Source: Pseudanabaena yagii GIHE-NHR1 (GTDB taxonomy: Bacteria > Cyanobacteriota > Cyanobacteriia > Pseudanabaenales > Pseudanabaenaceae). From it: a DNA stretch of 64,000 nucleotides. Positions 16,033 through 24,561 of this stretch are shown piece after piece. Position 1 is the first letter of the stretch, and each line of letters begins with the position of its first letter. The position numbers and the translations under genes were made by a program. The stretch covers positions 3,219,501-3,283,500 of the forward strand of contig NZ_JAAVJL010000001.1 of the NCBI RefSeq assembly GCF_012863495.1, in the 5' to 3' direction. The notes below the pieces were generated by a model. It was not told where the DNA came from. It ran no database searches and saw only the letters and a program-made list of their open reading frames with translations.

Positions 16033-17316
16033 TTAGCTTCTTGCAGAAGCGATACTTTTTATGTCTGGACGAGTTGCAGGTGCAAAAAAGAGTGATTCAA
16101 AAGATGCGTCACGATTGCCTAGTGTTTCATAGAAGAAAAAGGAAAACCCATCAAAGGACATCTCACGAGCAACCTTGACCTGTCCCTTAATTTGACGCAT
16201 ATCGACATTTTGAATTCTTAAACCTGTCAAAATTCCCACAGCAACAGGAACTTTTTGGCGGATTTCCTGCCATTCAGGACGTTCTAACTCCCTCGTAAAG
16301 TTTTCGATATTATCTCGATATAGCTGGACAACTAACTCATCCACCAATCCTAAATAAACCCAGCTATACCAATCTTGGAGGTACTTTTTATAGGAAAAAT
16401 CCTTAGGATTAGGAGATAAAGAAATTAGACAGTTAGGCTTGACTGCTCTCACAGCTTTAGCGATCTTTTGCATTAAGTTGCTGAGCTTACTAGCCCGCCA
16501 TTTCATCCATTCAGGATCTTGAAAATCATCAGATGGCAACCTACCGAAATGCTCTTTTTTATATAAAGCGACCGTATAAGGATCGTAGCCAAGCTCTGAT
16601 GGCATACCAAAATGATCGTCTAGTTGAATACCATCTAAGTCATATTTTTTGACGACTTCCACAATGAGATCTGTCAGAAATTTTTGGACTTCAGGATGGG
16701 CAGGGGTAAGCCAAACCAGTCGATGCTCGTTATTTTCGCCATGAACGAAAACTTGAGAGCCATCTTTGCGGTTGCTAACCCAGTCAGGATGTTGACGCAT
16801 CAACTCCGAACCTTCCTCAGTCATTAATCCATATTCAAACCAAGGAATGACTGCAAAATTTTGCTCATGCCCCAATTCGATCACCTCGGCGAGCATATCG
16901 CGGTTTTGCAGGTCAGGGTTAGGATCAATCTCTACGCCAAAGGTTTTTTCTGCAACCTTGCTAGGATAGAGGGTATGTCCCCCATTCCAAACGGTGGGAT
17001 AAAGGGTATTAAATTTTAAGCGCTTTAATCTGTTAATTGCCTGTTGAATGCGTTGTCTGGAAAATAAAACATCACTATCAACATTAGTGAGCCAGATGCC
17101 ACGCAACTCGTTGTTATTGGTGGGTCGAATTGGAGTAATTGTTGGTTGCTCAATTGTGTTAATCGCAGCATCACTCGCAGGAGCGTTACTACTAACAGGA
17201 GTTTGAGCGATCGCCCAAAAAGGAAAATTGAGCATTAACGCGATCGCTAATCCTAAGAATGTCAAAATCAGAAAGCGTAATCGCGATCGCCAAAATACAA
17301 AATTAATTTTCCCCAT
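16033..17316 (-). CDS. Exported glycoside hydrolase family 10-like protein (GHL10/DUF187)
   Basis: A 427-aa exported TIM-barrel protein. Residues ~12-38 form a signal peptide or uncleaved anchor (LRFLILTFLGLAIALML ... AIAQ). After a Ser/Thr/Pro linker, the GHL10 domain starts with LRGIWLTNVDSDVLFSRQRI. It continues through NTLYPTVWNGG, VIPWFEYGLM, a YDLDGIQLDDHFGMP motif and the VDELVVQLYR strand. Cyanobacteria usually carry several such proteins; the role (peptidoglycan or polysaccharide cleavage) is not established. The DGIQLDDH acidic residues are the likely active site. Monocistronic. Confidence 0.85.
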   Translation of the reverse strand: MGKINFVFWRSRLRFLILTFLGLAIALMLNFPFWAIAQTPVSSNAPASDAAINTIEQPTITPIRPTNNNELRGIWLTNVDSDVLFSRQRIQQAINRLKRLKFNTLYPTVWNGGHTLYPSKVAEKTFGVEIDPNPDLQNRDMLAEVIELGHEQNFAVIPWFEYGLMTEEGSELMRQHPDWVSNRKDGSQVFVHGENNEHRLVWLTPAHPEVQKFLTDLIVEVVKKYDLDGIQLDDHFGMPSELGYDPYTVALYKKEHFGRLPSDDFQDPEWMKWRASKLSNLMQKIAKAVRAVKPNCLISLSPNPKDFSYKKYLQDWYSWVYLGLVDELVVQLYRDNIENFTRELERPEWQEIRQKVPVAVGILTGLRIQNVDMRQIKGQVKVAREMSFDGFSFFFYETLGNRDASFESLFFAPATRPDIKSIASARS

Positions 17317-17509
17317 AACAAATGAGCTAGGTAAGCTCTAACTCCTCACATTTAGGCTTCAATCTTTTGCAATTATAATTGTATAGCTTTGTATCGCTAT
17401 TGTAAGCAAACTCAAAATATGAGTGGTGGAATTTATGCAGGCACTCATATTTTGAGTTCCATGTTCTAACTAACTCAAGCATTACTATAAAATCTGTTGA
17501 AGTTTGTAT

Positions 17510-17552
17510 AGAATTTTTGAAAGCGTGGCTTTGCCACGCTTTCAAAAATTCT
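17510..17552. repeat. Perfect intergenic hairpin
   Basis: Arms AGAATTTTTGAAAGCGTGGC and its exact complement around TTT. The stem resembles the 5955-6013 hairpin (GAATTTTGAAAGCGTTGC), indicating relation to the same element family. Confidence 0.65.
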
Positions 17553-17622
17553 TAATTCACTGTAATTCTATGATGATAATTAGTTCATATCTATACATAG
17601 CCTGTTTAGTTTTTATGTAGTG

Positions 17623-17701
17623 CAGAGAAAATTTTGGAAATCTTGCAAAGCAAGATTTCCAAAATTTTCTCTGGGTTTTAAAGAAGTGCAAAGCGCTGAT
17701 A
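17623..17701 (-). repeat. Dispersed hairpin element, reverse copy
   Basis: A perfect 24-bp stem (17623-17646 and 17650-17673) around AAA is followed by sequence whose reverse complement reads TATCAGCGCTTTGCACTTC then AAAACCCAGAG. That matches the left flank of the copy at 32904 (TACAGCGCTTTGCGCTC, AAACCAAG). The copy lies in inverse orientation. Confidence 0.65.
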
Positions 17702-17848
17702 GTTAAGCAATTTGCTAATTTTGCCAATAATAAAGTGACTTACAGAGTGGGTATATTCATTACTTTTTGGGAAATGAATAAGTAGCTTGATGCAATTAAA
17801 TACAACACCCACAAAACTCTGTTATACGCACAGCCTACAAGTTTTTTA

Positions 17849-18334
17849 TTAGGTTTCTTTGGTTTGAGGACCTAATAAACTGCGATTCATTTCCAAGATG
17901 GGGCATAGCAAATCAGCGATATGCTTCGGCAAAATCTGTCTGACCACATCCTGCATAATTAAATAAGTCACATTACAAGCTTCTTGAGCACCAAAAGCCT
18001 GCATGATTGTCTGAAACCAATATAAAAACTGTTGTCGCAAAAGATCAGGGTCATCTAATAAAACTGTCATCGCTGAATGGCGCAATACTCTTAAGGTATC
18101 CTGTTTCCATTTAACTTTCATATCCTCGCCCTTAAGTACCAGCAATTGAGGATGAGATGTTTGCAGCTTAGTAAACACAGCTTCGACGATCTGAGACTCT
18201 ACCATTTTGATACTGTGATAAGCATTAACTCTGTCGTCAAAAGAGTTGATATAGGTATCCATAAACTGCAATTCATCATCGCTAGCATAGCGTCCATCAG
18301 AGTTTATTCCTAGTTGTTGCAGTTTGCTTAACAT
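17849..18334 (-). CDS. Phycobilisome-like (phycobiliprotein-fold) protein without visible chromophore site
   Basis: A 161-aa all-helical protein. The segment YASDDELQFMDTYINSFDDRVNAYHSIKMVESQIVEAVFTKL, then DTLRVLRHSAMTVLLDDPDLLRQQFLYWFQTIMQAFG, resembles the helix layout of the phycobilisome protein family (Pfam phycobilisome). The canonical chromophore-binding Cys-84 context (RRxxxCLRDLDYYLR) is absent; the two cysteines lie elsewhere (EACNVTY, LLCPIL). It may be a chromophore-less paralogue with a regulatory or structural role, as known for orphan phycobiliprotein-like genes in cyanobacteria. A remote globin-like assignment is possible. No antenna gene is adjacent. Confidence 0.5.
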   Translation of the reverse strand: MLSKLQQLGINSDGRYASDDELQFMDTYINSFDDRVNAYHSIKMVESQIVEAVFTKLQTSHPQLLVLKGEDMKVKWKQDTLRVLRHSAMTVLLDDPDLLRQQFLYWFQTIMQAFGAQEACNVTYLIMQDVVRQILPKHIADLLCPILEMNRSLLGPQTKET

Positions 18335-18593
18335 AGCTCAACGATACTTTTTGTGATGTTTGCTTATTGAGTGAAATAGCACGTTTAAGGCGATCGCGTC
18401 CAGTTAGTTTGCGTCACACAGCAAGAAAAACTTTATCTTGACCAAAACCAGAAAGTGCTATGTATAGTTTATATGCCTAATAGTTTGAAACAATCCGCCA
18501 CTTTAAGCATTATGTCTAGCGATCGCAGATTTTTTGTTACGATCCAGATAAATTGATAAACATCTATGCGATCGTTCGCCGCAATATCCTGTC

Positions 18594-20288
18594 ATGTTAT
18601 CTGACAACGAACACATTGAAGGGCTATTCCCAGAAGCGGCACAAAACTGGGACCTAAATCGACTCTATGCCGATTTACAAGCTGCTAGTGGTAAGGAAAT
18701 TAAACCATTTGAAAAAGCTTGTTTGCGGGGGTTACTCTGTCGCTATCGCCCAGGGCAGCTTGCCTTTAAATTGGCATGGACTTCGGGGGCTTTACGGGTG
18801 GAGTTAAATAAGGGGTTATATAGATCACTAGAAGCGATCGCCGATCAGCCTATTAATACTTTACGTTGGGAAAAAGTCCCTGAATGGCTAGAGGCAAAAG
18901 GTTATAAAACTCAACGTCAAACTCTGCATAGTACTACTAGCAGTTTGCAGCTTGATCAAGGATCTCACGAGCATCTAGGAAAAGATCCAGCAGTCAATGG
19001 CAAAAATTCAGCAGATTGGGGTGAAGCGCCTAATCTACCAACTTTCTATGGACGCACTGAAGATCTTGCCAAATTAGAACAGTGGCTTGTGCGCGATCGC
19101 TGTCATCTCTTGGCAATTTGTGGCATGGGTGGCATTGGCAAGACTGCCCTAGCGGTGAAGTTAGTTGAAAATATTCAATCACAGTTTGATTGCCTAATTT
19201 GGCGATCGCTACGAGGCGCACAGCCCACTGCTCAGTTAATTTCTGATCTGCTGCAATTTCTCAATCATTCTCAGCAAACAGGTAGTAGCATTTCCGATTT
19301 ATTAGAGATTTTACGTCAGAAGCGTTGTTTAATTGTGCTGGATGACTTTGAGGCAACCCTCCAAGATGGGGAACTAGTAGGAGCCTATCGTCAAGGTTGT
19401 GAATTATATGCTGAATTGTTGCAGCGTGTGGGGGCGGAACGCCATCAAAGTTCTTTAATCCTGATTGGGCGCGAACAACCCAAAGAAATCTCGATGCACC
19501 AAGGGGAAGATCAACCAATTCGCTATTACAAAGTGAATGGATTACAGCGCCAAGGAGCCTTTGAGTTGCTAAGAGCCAGAGGCTTTAAAGGTTCTGAGAA
19601 TGGATTAGATGCGCTGATTCAACAATATCGCGGCAATCCTTCGGCACTACGAATTGTGGCAGGTACAATTCAGGAACTCTTTAATGGGAATGTTTCAGAA
19701 TTTCTCAAACAGACTGCTCTGGCGCTCGGTGATGTGTTACGCACATTGCTTTATCAACAGTTTGAGCGCCTCTCAAAATTAGAAAAAGATGTGTTGTATT
19801 GGCTAGCGATCAAGCATCGTCCAGTCTCTCTCTCTACCTTGCGCTCAGAGATGAATTTACAAGCCTCTGGTTCAGAACTAATTGATGCCCTTGAGTCATT
19901 ACGGTGGCGATCGCTAATCGAGAAAATCAGCGAACAGGGAGAAGTCATGTTTTTGCTAGAGCCTGTGGTCTTAAAGTACGTCAGTCGTCAATTTGTGGAA
20001 GAGGTAAATAAAGAGATTACGGCGATCGCTATGCAGCAAAATCTTAAATCCATTAATTTATTGCAAAGTCACGTTTTAGTCGAAGATCGCGCCCCCGACT
20101 CGATTCGGGCGATGCAGATTCGGCTTGTTCTGAAACCAATTAAAGACAAACTAAATAAAGCGATCGCCAAAAACAATATTGAGCTAGATTCCCTAAGAGA
20201 GTTACTTGCTAGTCATCAACATACGAAACCAACAGAAGGAACAAGTTACACCGAAGTTAATCTCGCTCTAATCGGCTTATGGTGGTAG
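18594..20288 (+). CDS. NB-ARC (STAND) ATPase lacking a repeat sensor domain
   Basis: A 564-aa signalling ATPase. Residues 1-105 form a helical N-terminal module (LYADLQAASGKEIKPFEKACLRGLLCR ... GLYRSLEA) typical of cyanobacterial NB-ARC/WD40 proteins. A low-complexity linker leads to the NB-ARC domain: GRTEDL at ~153, P-loop GMGGIGKT 177-184, Walker B CLIVLDD 245-251, an IGRE sensor-like strand at ~291, and a winged-helix region ~390-465. The protein stops soon after (NLALIGLWW), where relatives continue into WD40, TPR or pentapeptide repeats. It is either a naturally short form or a truncated one. An adenylate cyclase gene follows 98 bp downstream on the same strand. Confidence 0.82.
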   Translation: MLSDNEHIEGLFPEAAQNWDLNRLYADLQAASGKEIKPFEKACLRGLLCRYRPGQLAFKLAWTSGALRVELNKGLYRSLEAIADQPINTLRWEKVPEWLEAKGYKTQRQTLHSTTSSLQLDQGSHEHLGKDPAVNGKNSADWGEAPNLPTFYGRTEDLAKLEQWLVRDRCHLLAICGMGGIGKTALAVKLVENIQSQFDCLIWRSLRGAQPTAQLISDLLQFLNHSQQTGSSISDLLEILRQKRCLIVLDDFEATLQDGELVGAYRQGCELYAELLQRVGAERHQSSLILIGREQPKEISMHQGEDQPIRYYKVNGLQRQGAFELLRARGFKGSENGLDALIQQYRGNPSALRIVAGTIQELFNGNVSEFLKQTALALGDVLRTLLYQQFERLSKLEKDVLYWLAIKHRPVSLSTLRSEMNLQASGSELIDALESLRWRSLIEKISEQGEVMFLLEPVVLKYVSRQFVEEVNKEITAIAMQQNLKSINLLQSHVLVEDRAPDSIRAMQIRLVLKPIKDKLNKAIAKNNIELDSLRELLASHQHTKPTEGTSYTEVNLALIGLWW

Positions 20289-20386
20289 TTATAGGCAATC
20301 TCGCTGAATATCAATAGAGATAAGCGATCGCCTTAATTTATAAGATAAAATCCCCAGTTAATATATTACCTGCGCGATCGCAAAAC

Positions 20387-21619
20387 ATGATGTTTAGCTT
20401 TCTAAAAAGAAACCGTGATTTGGAAACACCTGAATATCAACTATGGCGACAGCAGTTTATGCAAAAGAGACTTAGTTTAGGAATGCGAATTGCATTCTTT
20501 TACTTTGTCACATTACTAGGTGAGCAATTTATATATTTATTACGGGGTTCCACTCACTTTTCGCAAATTTGGCTTATTACCATTCTGATAATTTTAGCAG
20601 CAATTATCTATGGCACAAACCATCTCAAAAGACTACGCTCACCATTACAAACCTCACTTATTTTCTTAAGTATTTCTTGGACAATTACAATACTAATCCA
20701 ACTTATTGACACCATAAGTAGGCGAGTCAAGCCAGAGATGATGTTAATTTGGTGGATGGTGACATTTTTCTCTCAAGCCACTTTAGTACCAGTCCGTTGG
20801 CGATTTCATCTCATCTCACAATTAGGAGGATTAGCCTATTATTTTATAGTAAATACTGCTGTAGGTATTGATGTGATTCCTAATAATATACCTACAATCT
20901 CTTGGTTTATTAATATATTTTGGACTTGTTTTATTAGCAATATTTCTGTTTATCTCTATGAGAAATTAGCTAAGTCAGAATTTTACGCTCGCAATACTTC
21001 TGAGAAACTGTTACTAAATATCTTACCTGAATCAATCGCAATGAGGCTTAAAGATGATGAGAACACTATTGCCGATAGCTTTACCGATGTGACAGTCTTA
21101 TTTGCGGATATTGTCGGATTTACACAACTTTCTAGTCATTTACCACCCAACCAAGTTGTGGAATTTCTCAATCAAATTTTTTCGCAATTTGATCGCTTAG
21201 TCGAAATCCACCAATTAGAAAAGATTAAAACCATTGGTGATGCCTATTTGGTAGTATCGGGACTTCCCTATCCACGACCTGATCATACTGAGGCGATCGC
21301 TGATATGGCGATCGATATGCAAATAGCGATGCATAAATTCAATCAAGAAACAGGGAAAAACCTGAATATTCGTATTGGCATTCACACAGGTCCCGTAGTT
21401 GCAGGTGTCATCGGACTGAAAAAATTTGCTTATGACCTTTGGGGAGATACGGTTAATACAGCCTCACGCATGGAATCTCATGGAGTTGCAGGCAAAATCC
21501 AAGTCAGTGCCTCTGCTTATGAGCACCTTAAACATCTCTATAAGTTTGAAGAAAGAGGTGTAATCACAGTCAAAGGTAAGGGAGACATGACCACCTATTT
21601 TTTATTGGGAAAGTATTAG
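20387..21619 (+). CDS. Membrane-anchored class III adenylate cyclase
   Basis: A 410-aa protein with about six hydrophobic helices (residues ~30-195) and a C-terminal cyclase domain (~230-405). Metal-binding Asp are D241 (FADIVGF) and D285 (IGDAYL). The purine-specifying residues are K281 (KIKTIGD) and D350 (FAYDLWGD), which point to ATP rather than GTP. Asn/Arg of NTASRM are present, so it should be active. The membrane part is not a known CHASE or MASE domain I can name; it may sense a membrane signal. It follows an NB-ARC gene in the same direction and overlaps the convergent FAD dehydrogenase gene by 4 bp. Confidence 0.92.
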   Translation: MMFSFLKRNRDLETPEYQLWRQQFMQKRLSLGMRIAFFYFVTLLGEQFIYLLRGSTHFSQIWLITILIILAAIIYGTNHLKRLRSPLQTSLIFLSISWTITILIQLIDTISRRVKPEMMLIWWMVTFFSQATLVPVRWRFHLISQLGGLAYYFIVNTAVGIDVIPNNIPTISWFINIFWTCFISNISVYLYEKLAKSEFYARNTSEKLLLNILPESIAMRLKDDENTIADSFTDVTVLFADIVGFTQLSSHLPPNQVVEFLNQIFSQFDRLVEIHQLEKIKTIGDAYLVVSGLPYPRPDHTEAIADMAIDMQIAMHKFNQETGKNLNIRIGIHTGPVVAGVIGLKKFAYDLWGDTVNTASRMESHGVAGKIQVSASAYEHLKHLYKFEERGVITVKGKGDMTTYFLLGKY

Positions 21620-23226
21620 GGACTTGCCTCTAAAAGACTCAGAGCCACAGCCTCCGCTACCTTAATCCCATCAATTCCCGCCGAGAGAATTCCGCCTGCA
21701 TAGCCTGCACCTTCCCCCGCAGGAAAAAGCCCTTCAGTATTTAGACTTTGATAGTTCTCATTGCGCTTAATTCTAATTGGCGAAGAAGTGCGTGTTTCCA
21801 CGCCTGTAAGCATGGCATCATCCATCGCAAACCCCTTGATTTTTTTATTAAATTCGGGAATCGCTTCGCGGATGGCAGCGATCGCATAGTCAGGCAAACT
21901 CTCACTGAGATCTCCCAAAAGCACATCTGGTGAATAAGATGGATGTACAGTGCCGAGAGCCTGAGAAGGGCGATTCGCTAGAAAATCTCCCACTAGCTGA
22001 GCAGGAGCTGCATAGGTTCCGCCACCAAGCTCAAAGGCACGGGATTCTAAACGGCGCTGAAAATCGATACCTGCAAGGGGATGCTCTGGATAATCTTCGG
22101 GAGTAATGCCTACAACGATGCCACTATTGGCATTGCGTTCATTGCGCGAATATTGACTCATACCATTAGTCACCACACGCCCAACCTCCGAAGTTGCCGC
22201 CACGACTAATCCCCCCGGACACATACAGAAGCTATAAACCGAGCGACCGTTTTTGCAATGATGCACTAGTTTGTAATCAGCAGCACCTAAGGTTTTATGT
22301 CCTGCATAGTCACCAAATCTAGCGCGATCAATTAGCGTTTGTGGATGCTCGATTCTGAAACCAATCGAAAAAGGTTTTGCTTCGATATATACACCGTGAT
22401 CGTAAAGCATTTGGAAGGTGTCACGGGCGCTATGACCGACAGCCAAAACTATATGATTGCTAGCAATATATTCGCCACTAGCAAGGGTCACTCCCTTCGC
22501 TTTGCCATTTTGAATATCAATATCTTCTACTCGACTTTGAAAATGGATTTCGCCACCAAGTTCTTCAATTCTGGCACGGAAATTCTGGACGATGCCAACA
22601 AGCTTAAATGTCCCAATATGCGGCTTATTGATATAGAGAATTTCAGGTGAAGCTCCTGCATTCACAAATTCGGTGAGAACTTTGCGCCCATAATGTTGAG
22701 GGTCTTTTACTTGGCTATAGAGCTTTCCATCGGAGAAAGTGCCTGCGCCACCTTCACCAAATTGAGCATTAGATTCAGGATTAAAAGCTGCTCTTTTTTT
22801 CCAGAAGTTAAAGGTGTCTGCCGTGCGATCGCGTACTGCCTTACCCCGTTCTAAAATAATCGGGCGAAATCCCATTTGCGCCAGCATTAGCCCTGCAAAC
22901 ATCCCTGCGGGTCCCAGACCGATGACAATAGGACGAGTTTTTAAATTACTAGGGGCCTTGGCTACATGGTGATAGCTCATATCTGGCGTAATTGAGACAT
23001 GAGGATCTGCTTGAAATTTTGCTAATAACTGCTTCTCTACAGATGTCTCCACATCAACAATATAAACCAAGTAAATATCTGTTTTCTTGCGCGCATCATA
23101 ACTACGCTTAAAAATAGAATAATTGGTTAATTCTTCTGGCTTAATTTGCAGCTTTTTGAGAATTGCTAATTTCAGCGCATCTTCAGGATGATCTAAGGGT
23201 AGTTTAATCTCAGTAATTCGTAACAT
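21616..23226 (-). CDS. NAD(P)/FAD-dependent dehydrogenase (COG2509 type)
   Basis: A 536-aa flavoprotein of the family of uncharacterised FAD-dependent dehydrogenases. N-terminal residues 1-90 form the family's extra alpha/beta domain (RITEIKLPLDHPEDALKLAILKKL). The dinucleotide motif VIGLGPAGMFAGL starts near residue 101, followed by LERGKAVRDR, GEGGAGTFSDGKLYSQV and a C-terminal GEGAGYAGGILSAGIDGIKVAEAVA FAD motif. Function is not established in bacteria, though the gene is nearly universal in cyanobacteria. The last codons (EASP-stop) coincide with a TTAGGGACTTGC sequence like a MITE end. Confidence 0.88.
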   Translation of the reverse strand: MLRITEIKLPLDHPEDALKLAILKKLQIKPEELTNYSIFKRSYDARKKTDIYLVYIVDVETSVEKQLLAKFQADPHVSITPDMSYHHVAKAPSNLKTRPIVIGLGPAGMFAGLMLAQMGFRPIILERGKAVRDRTADTFNFWKKRAAFNPESNAQFGEGGAGTFSDGKLYSQVKDPQHYGRKVLTEFVNAGASPEILYINKPHIGTFKLVGIVQNFRARIEELGGEIHFQSRVEDIDIQNGKAKGVTLASGEYIASNHIVLAVGHSARDTFQMLYDHGVYIEAKPFSIGFRIEHPQTLIDRARFGDYAGHKTLGAADYKLVHHCKNGRSVYSFCMCPGGLVVAATSEVGRVVTNGMSQYSRNERNANSGIVVGITPEDYPEHPLAGIDFQRRLESRAFELGGGTYAAPAQLVGDFLANRPSQALGTVHPSYSPDVLLGDLSESLPDYAIAAIREAIPEFNKKIKGFAMDDAMLTGVETRTSSPIRIKRNENYQSLNTEGLFPAGEGAGYAGGILSAGIDGIKVAEAVALSLLEASP

Positions 23227-23260
23227 ATTTAAGGCAATTCTTAGTTTATTAACTTAGCTG

Positions 23261-23319
23261 TAAGAACTTGAGTAAATCGCTTGAACATCAACAATGAAAG
23301 CTATTTACTCAAGTTCTTA
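23261..23319. terminator. Hairpin between FAD dehydrogenase and SnoaL-like gene
   Basis: 17-nt arms (TAAGAACTTGAGTAAAT at 23261-23277 and complement at 23303-23319) with a 25-nt loop. Located 27 bp after the stop of the minus-strand SnoaL-like gene; plausible terminator, though the long loop makes it weaker. Confidence 0.45.
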
Positions 23320-23345
23320 GCTTACTTGCATAAGTCCTAGAACTA

Positions 23346-23702
23346 TTAATTATAGTTTGCAATTACATTAACAACTTTACCCTCAGCATCTATTTCCATG
23401 AACTCGGCTGCTTTCACTCCATTTTGATTGATGTAATACAGGACAATGCTAGAGATTCCCCAGATGATATCGATTAGCTCAAATTTCAGCTCAGGATAGA
23501 ACGCTAGTCCTTTTTGGAAATATGCACGTAAAGCCGTCTTTCCTGACACTTTACCAGATGGTTCATTAAGTATTCTAGTAGCGATCGGTGATATCAGAAC
23601 GATATCCTCACTGTAATGAGATAGAATTGCATCTAAATCATGGGAATTCCATGTCCGAATCCAATCTTCAGCGAAAGCTAAAGCTTGACTTTCTAGAATC
23701 AT
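23346..23702 (-). CDS. SnoaL/NTF2-like fold protein
   Basis: A 118-aa protein of the nuclear-transport-factor-2-like superfamily: FAEDWIRTWNSHDLDAILSHYSEDIVLISP at the N terminus, KTALRAYFQKGLAFYPELKFEL in the middle and a terminal strand pair. These small cone-shaped domains act as isomerases, hydrolases or ligand-binding proteins; no catalytic signature decides here. A strong ribosome binding site GGAGGA lies 7 nt before the ATG at 23702. Unlinked functionally to its neighbours as far as can be seen. Confidence 0.8.
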   Translation of the reverse strand: MILESQALAFAEDWIRTWNSHDLDAILSHYSEDIVLISPIATRILNEPSGKVSGKTALRAYFQKGLAFYPELKFELIDIIWGISSIVLYYINQNGVKAAEFMEIDAEGKVVNVIANYN

Positions 23703-23815
23703 TGATTTTCCTCCAACTTCATTTATAGTTCTTTTTGCTTCACCCTAGACAAGGTGAAAGCTTGAAGACCTTGCTGATATTGATTGAGTCTGGCACATTA
23801 TGTCTATGCTTGGGT

Positions 23816-24196
23816 TCAATCTCTATCTAGCATAATCATTTTTATCTCAGAAACAAAGGTTTTTGCATCAGCGATCGCCCTATTAGCAATTATCTCATCA
23901 GCTACAAAATTGGTACTATAATCACCCGACTGTCGCAGATCGTAAACATCACTCAACAATTTAGAAATATTCGGAGATATTTTTCCTGTTTTGACAAAAT
24001 GAAGATTTATCAATTTGATCACTCCTCTATGCGTTGAAGTTTCGATCCCTTCTGACAATAGCAATGCTTGGGCTATATAGTACATCGCATAATAAGCACG
24101 GGATATACAAGAACGATAACGCTGGGAATTATGTAAAAGCTCTGCTGTTTCTAGATCTTCAGAGGCTAGATTTAATAACTTGGATATTTCACTCAT
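23816..24196 (-). CDS. HEPN-domain protein of a HEPN-MNT pair
   Basis: A 126-aa helical HEPN protein (COG1895 type): LASEDLETAELLHNSQRYRSCISRAYYAMYY at residues ~9-40 and a C-terminal helix LRQSGDYSTNFVADEIIANRAI. The nuclease motif R-x4-6-H of HEPN toxins is not evident, so it may be non-nucleolytic. Its ATG overlaps the stop of the nucleotidyltransferase gene by 4 bp (ATGA), the usual coupling in HEPN-MNT modules, where the MNT partner can AMPylate the HEPN protein. Toxin-antitoxin function is inferred only. Confidence 0.82.
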   Translation of the reverse strand: MSEISKLLNLASEDLETAELLHNSQRYRSCISRAYYAMYYIAQALLLSEGIETSTHRGVIKLINLHFVKTGKISPNISKLLSDVYDLRQSGDYSTNFVADEIIANRAIADAKTFVSEIKMIMLDRD

Positions 24197-24528
24197 AGCT
24201 CAATACCTTCACGTTTGACTACTCTAATCAAAGAAGTTGCAGAACTTAGAAAAGATGATTTTGTAGTGGGGATAATGGAAATTAACTCTTCATACTCCAT
24301 CATAAAATTCCAGCGAATATCAGATGTTCGATATATTTCCTCAGCTACATTTACAGGATCATCAAGGACTGTCATCACGTCAATATCTGAGTCAGGAGTT
24401 GCTTCTCCCCTTGCTTGAGAGCCAAATAGAATCATGGAAAATAAGCGATCGCCATAAAGATTTACTAAACTAGCTTTTAGCTCCGTTAGTAAAGAGGATA
24501 ATTGCTTGTTCTCAACAGTTTTCGTCAT
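24193..24528 (-). CDS. Minimal nucleotidyltransferase (MNT) of a HEPN-MNT pair
   Basis: A 111-aa pol-beta-superfamily minimal nucleotidyltransferase. The signature ILFGSQARGEATPDSDIDVMTVL carries the GS-x10-D-x-D catalytic triad core. In known pairs this protein is the antitoxin, transferring AMP to the HEPN toxin. It is the upstream gene, coupled to the HEPN gene by an ATGA overlap. The ATG is at 24528, 33 bp from the end of the divergent-free methyltransferase gene upstream on the same strand. Confidence 0.85.
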   Translation of the reverse strand: MTKTVENKQLSSLLTELKASLVNLYGDRLFSMILFGSQARGEATPDSDIDVMTVLDDPVNVAEEIYRTSDIRWNFMMEYEELISIIPTTKSSFLSSATSLIRVVKREGIEL

Positions 24529-24561
24529 TGTGTCTAATTCCTGACACTTTGGATGTCAATT

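Larger units (their letters stand above)
17317..17848. other. Gene-free spacer with hairpins
   Basis: About 530 bp without a credible gene. A weak 72-codon minus-strand frame (17327-17545) has low-complexity content and ends in a hairpin, so it is not called. The stretch holds a perfect 20-bp hairpin at 17510-17552 and a reverse-oriented hairpin element at 17623-17701. The remainder is AT-rich and likely includes the GH10-like gene promoter near 17317. Confidence 0.6.

Noticed and set aside
17327-17545. 72-codon minus-strand frame
   Set aside because: Low-complexity content, starts in a hairpin, no ribosome binding site; not believed to be a gene.
20387-21619. Reading the cyclase as a Pycsar uridylate/cytidylate cyclase
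   Set aside because: K281 and D350 are the adenine-specifying pair, and the membrane domain is unlike the short soluble Pycsar cyclases.
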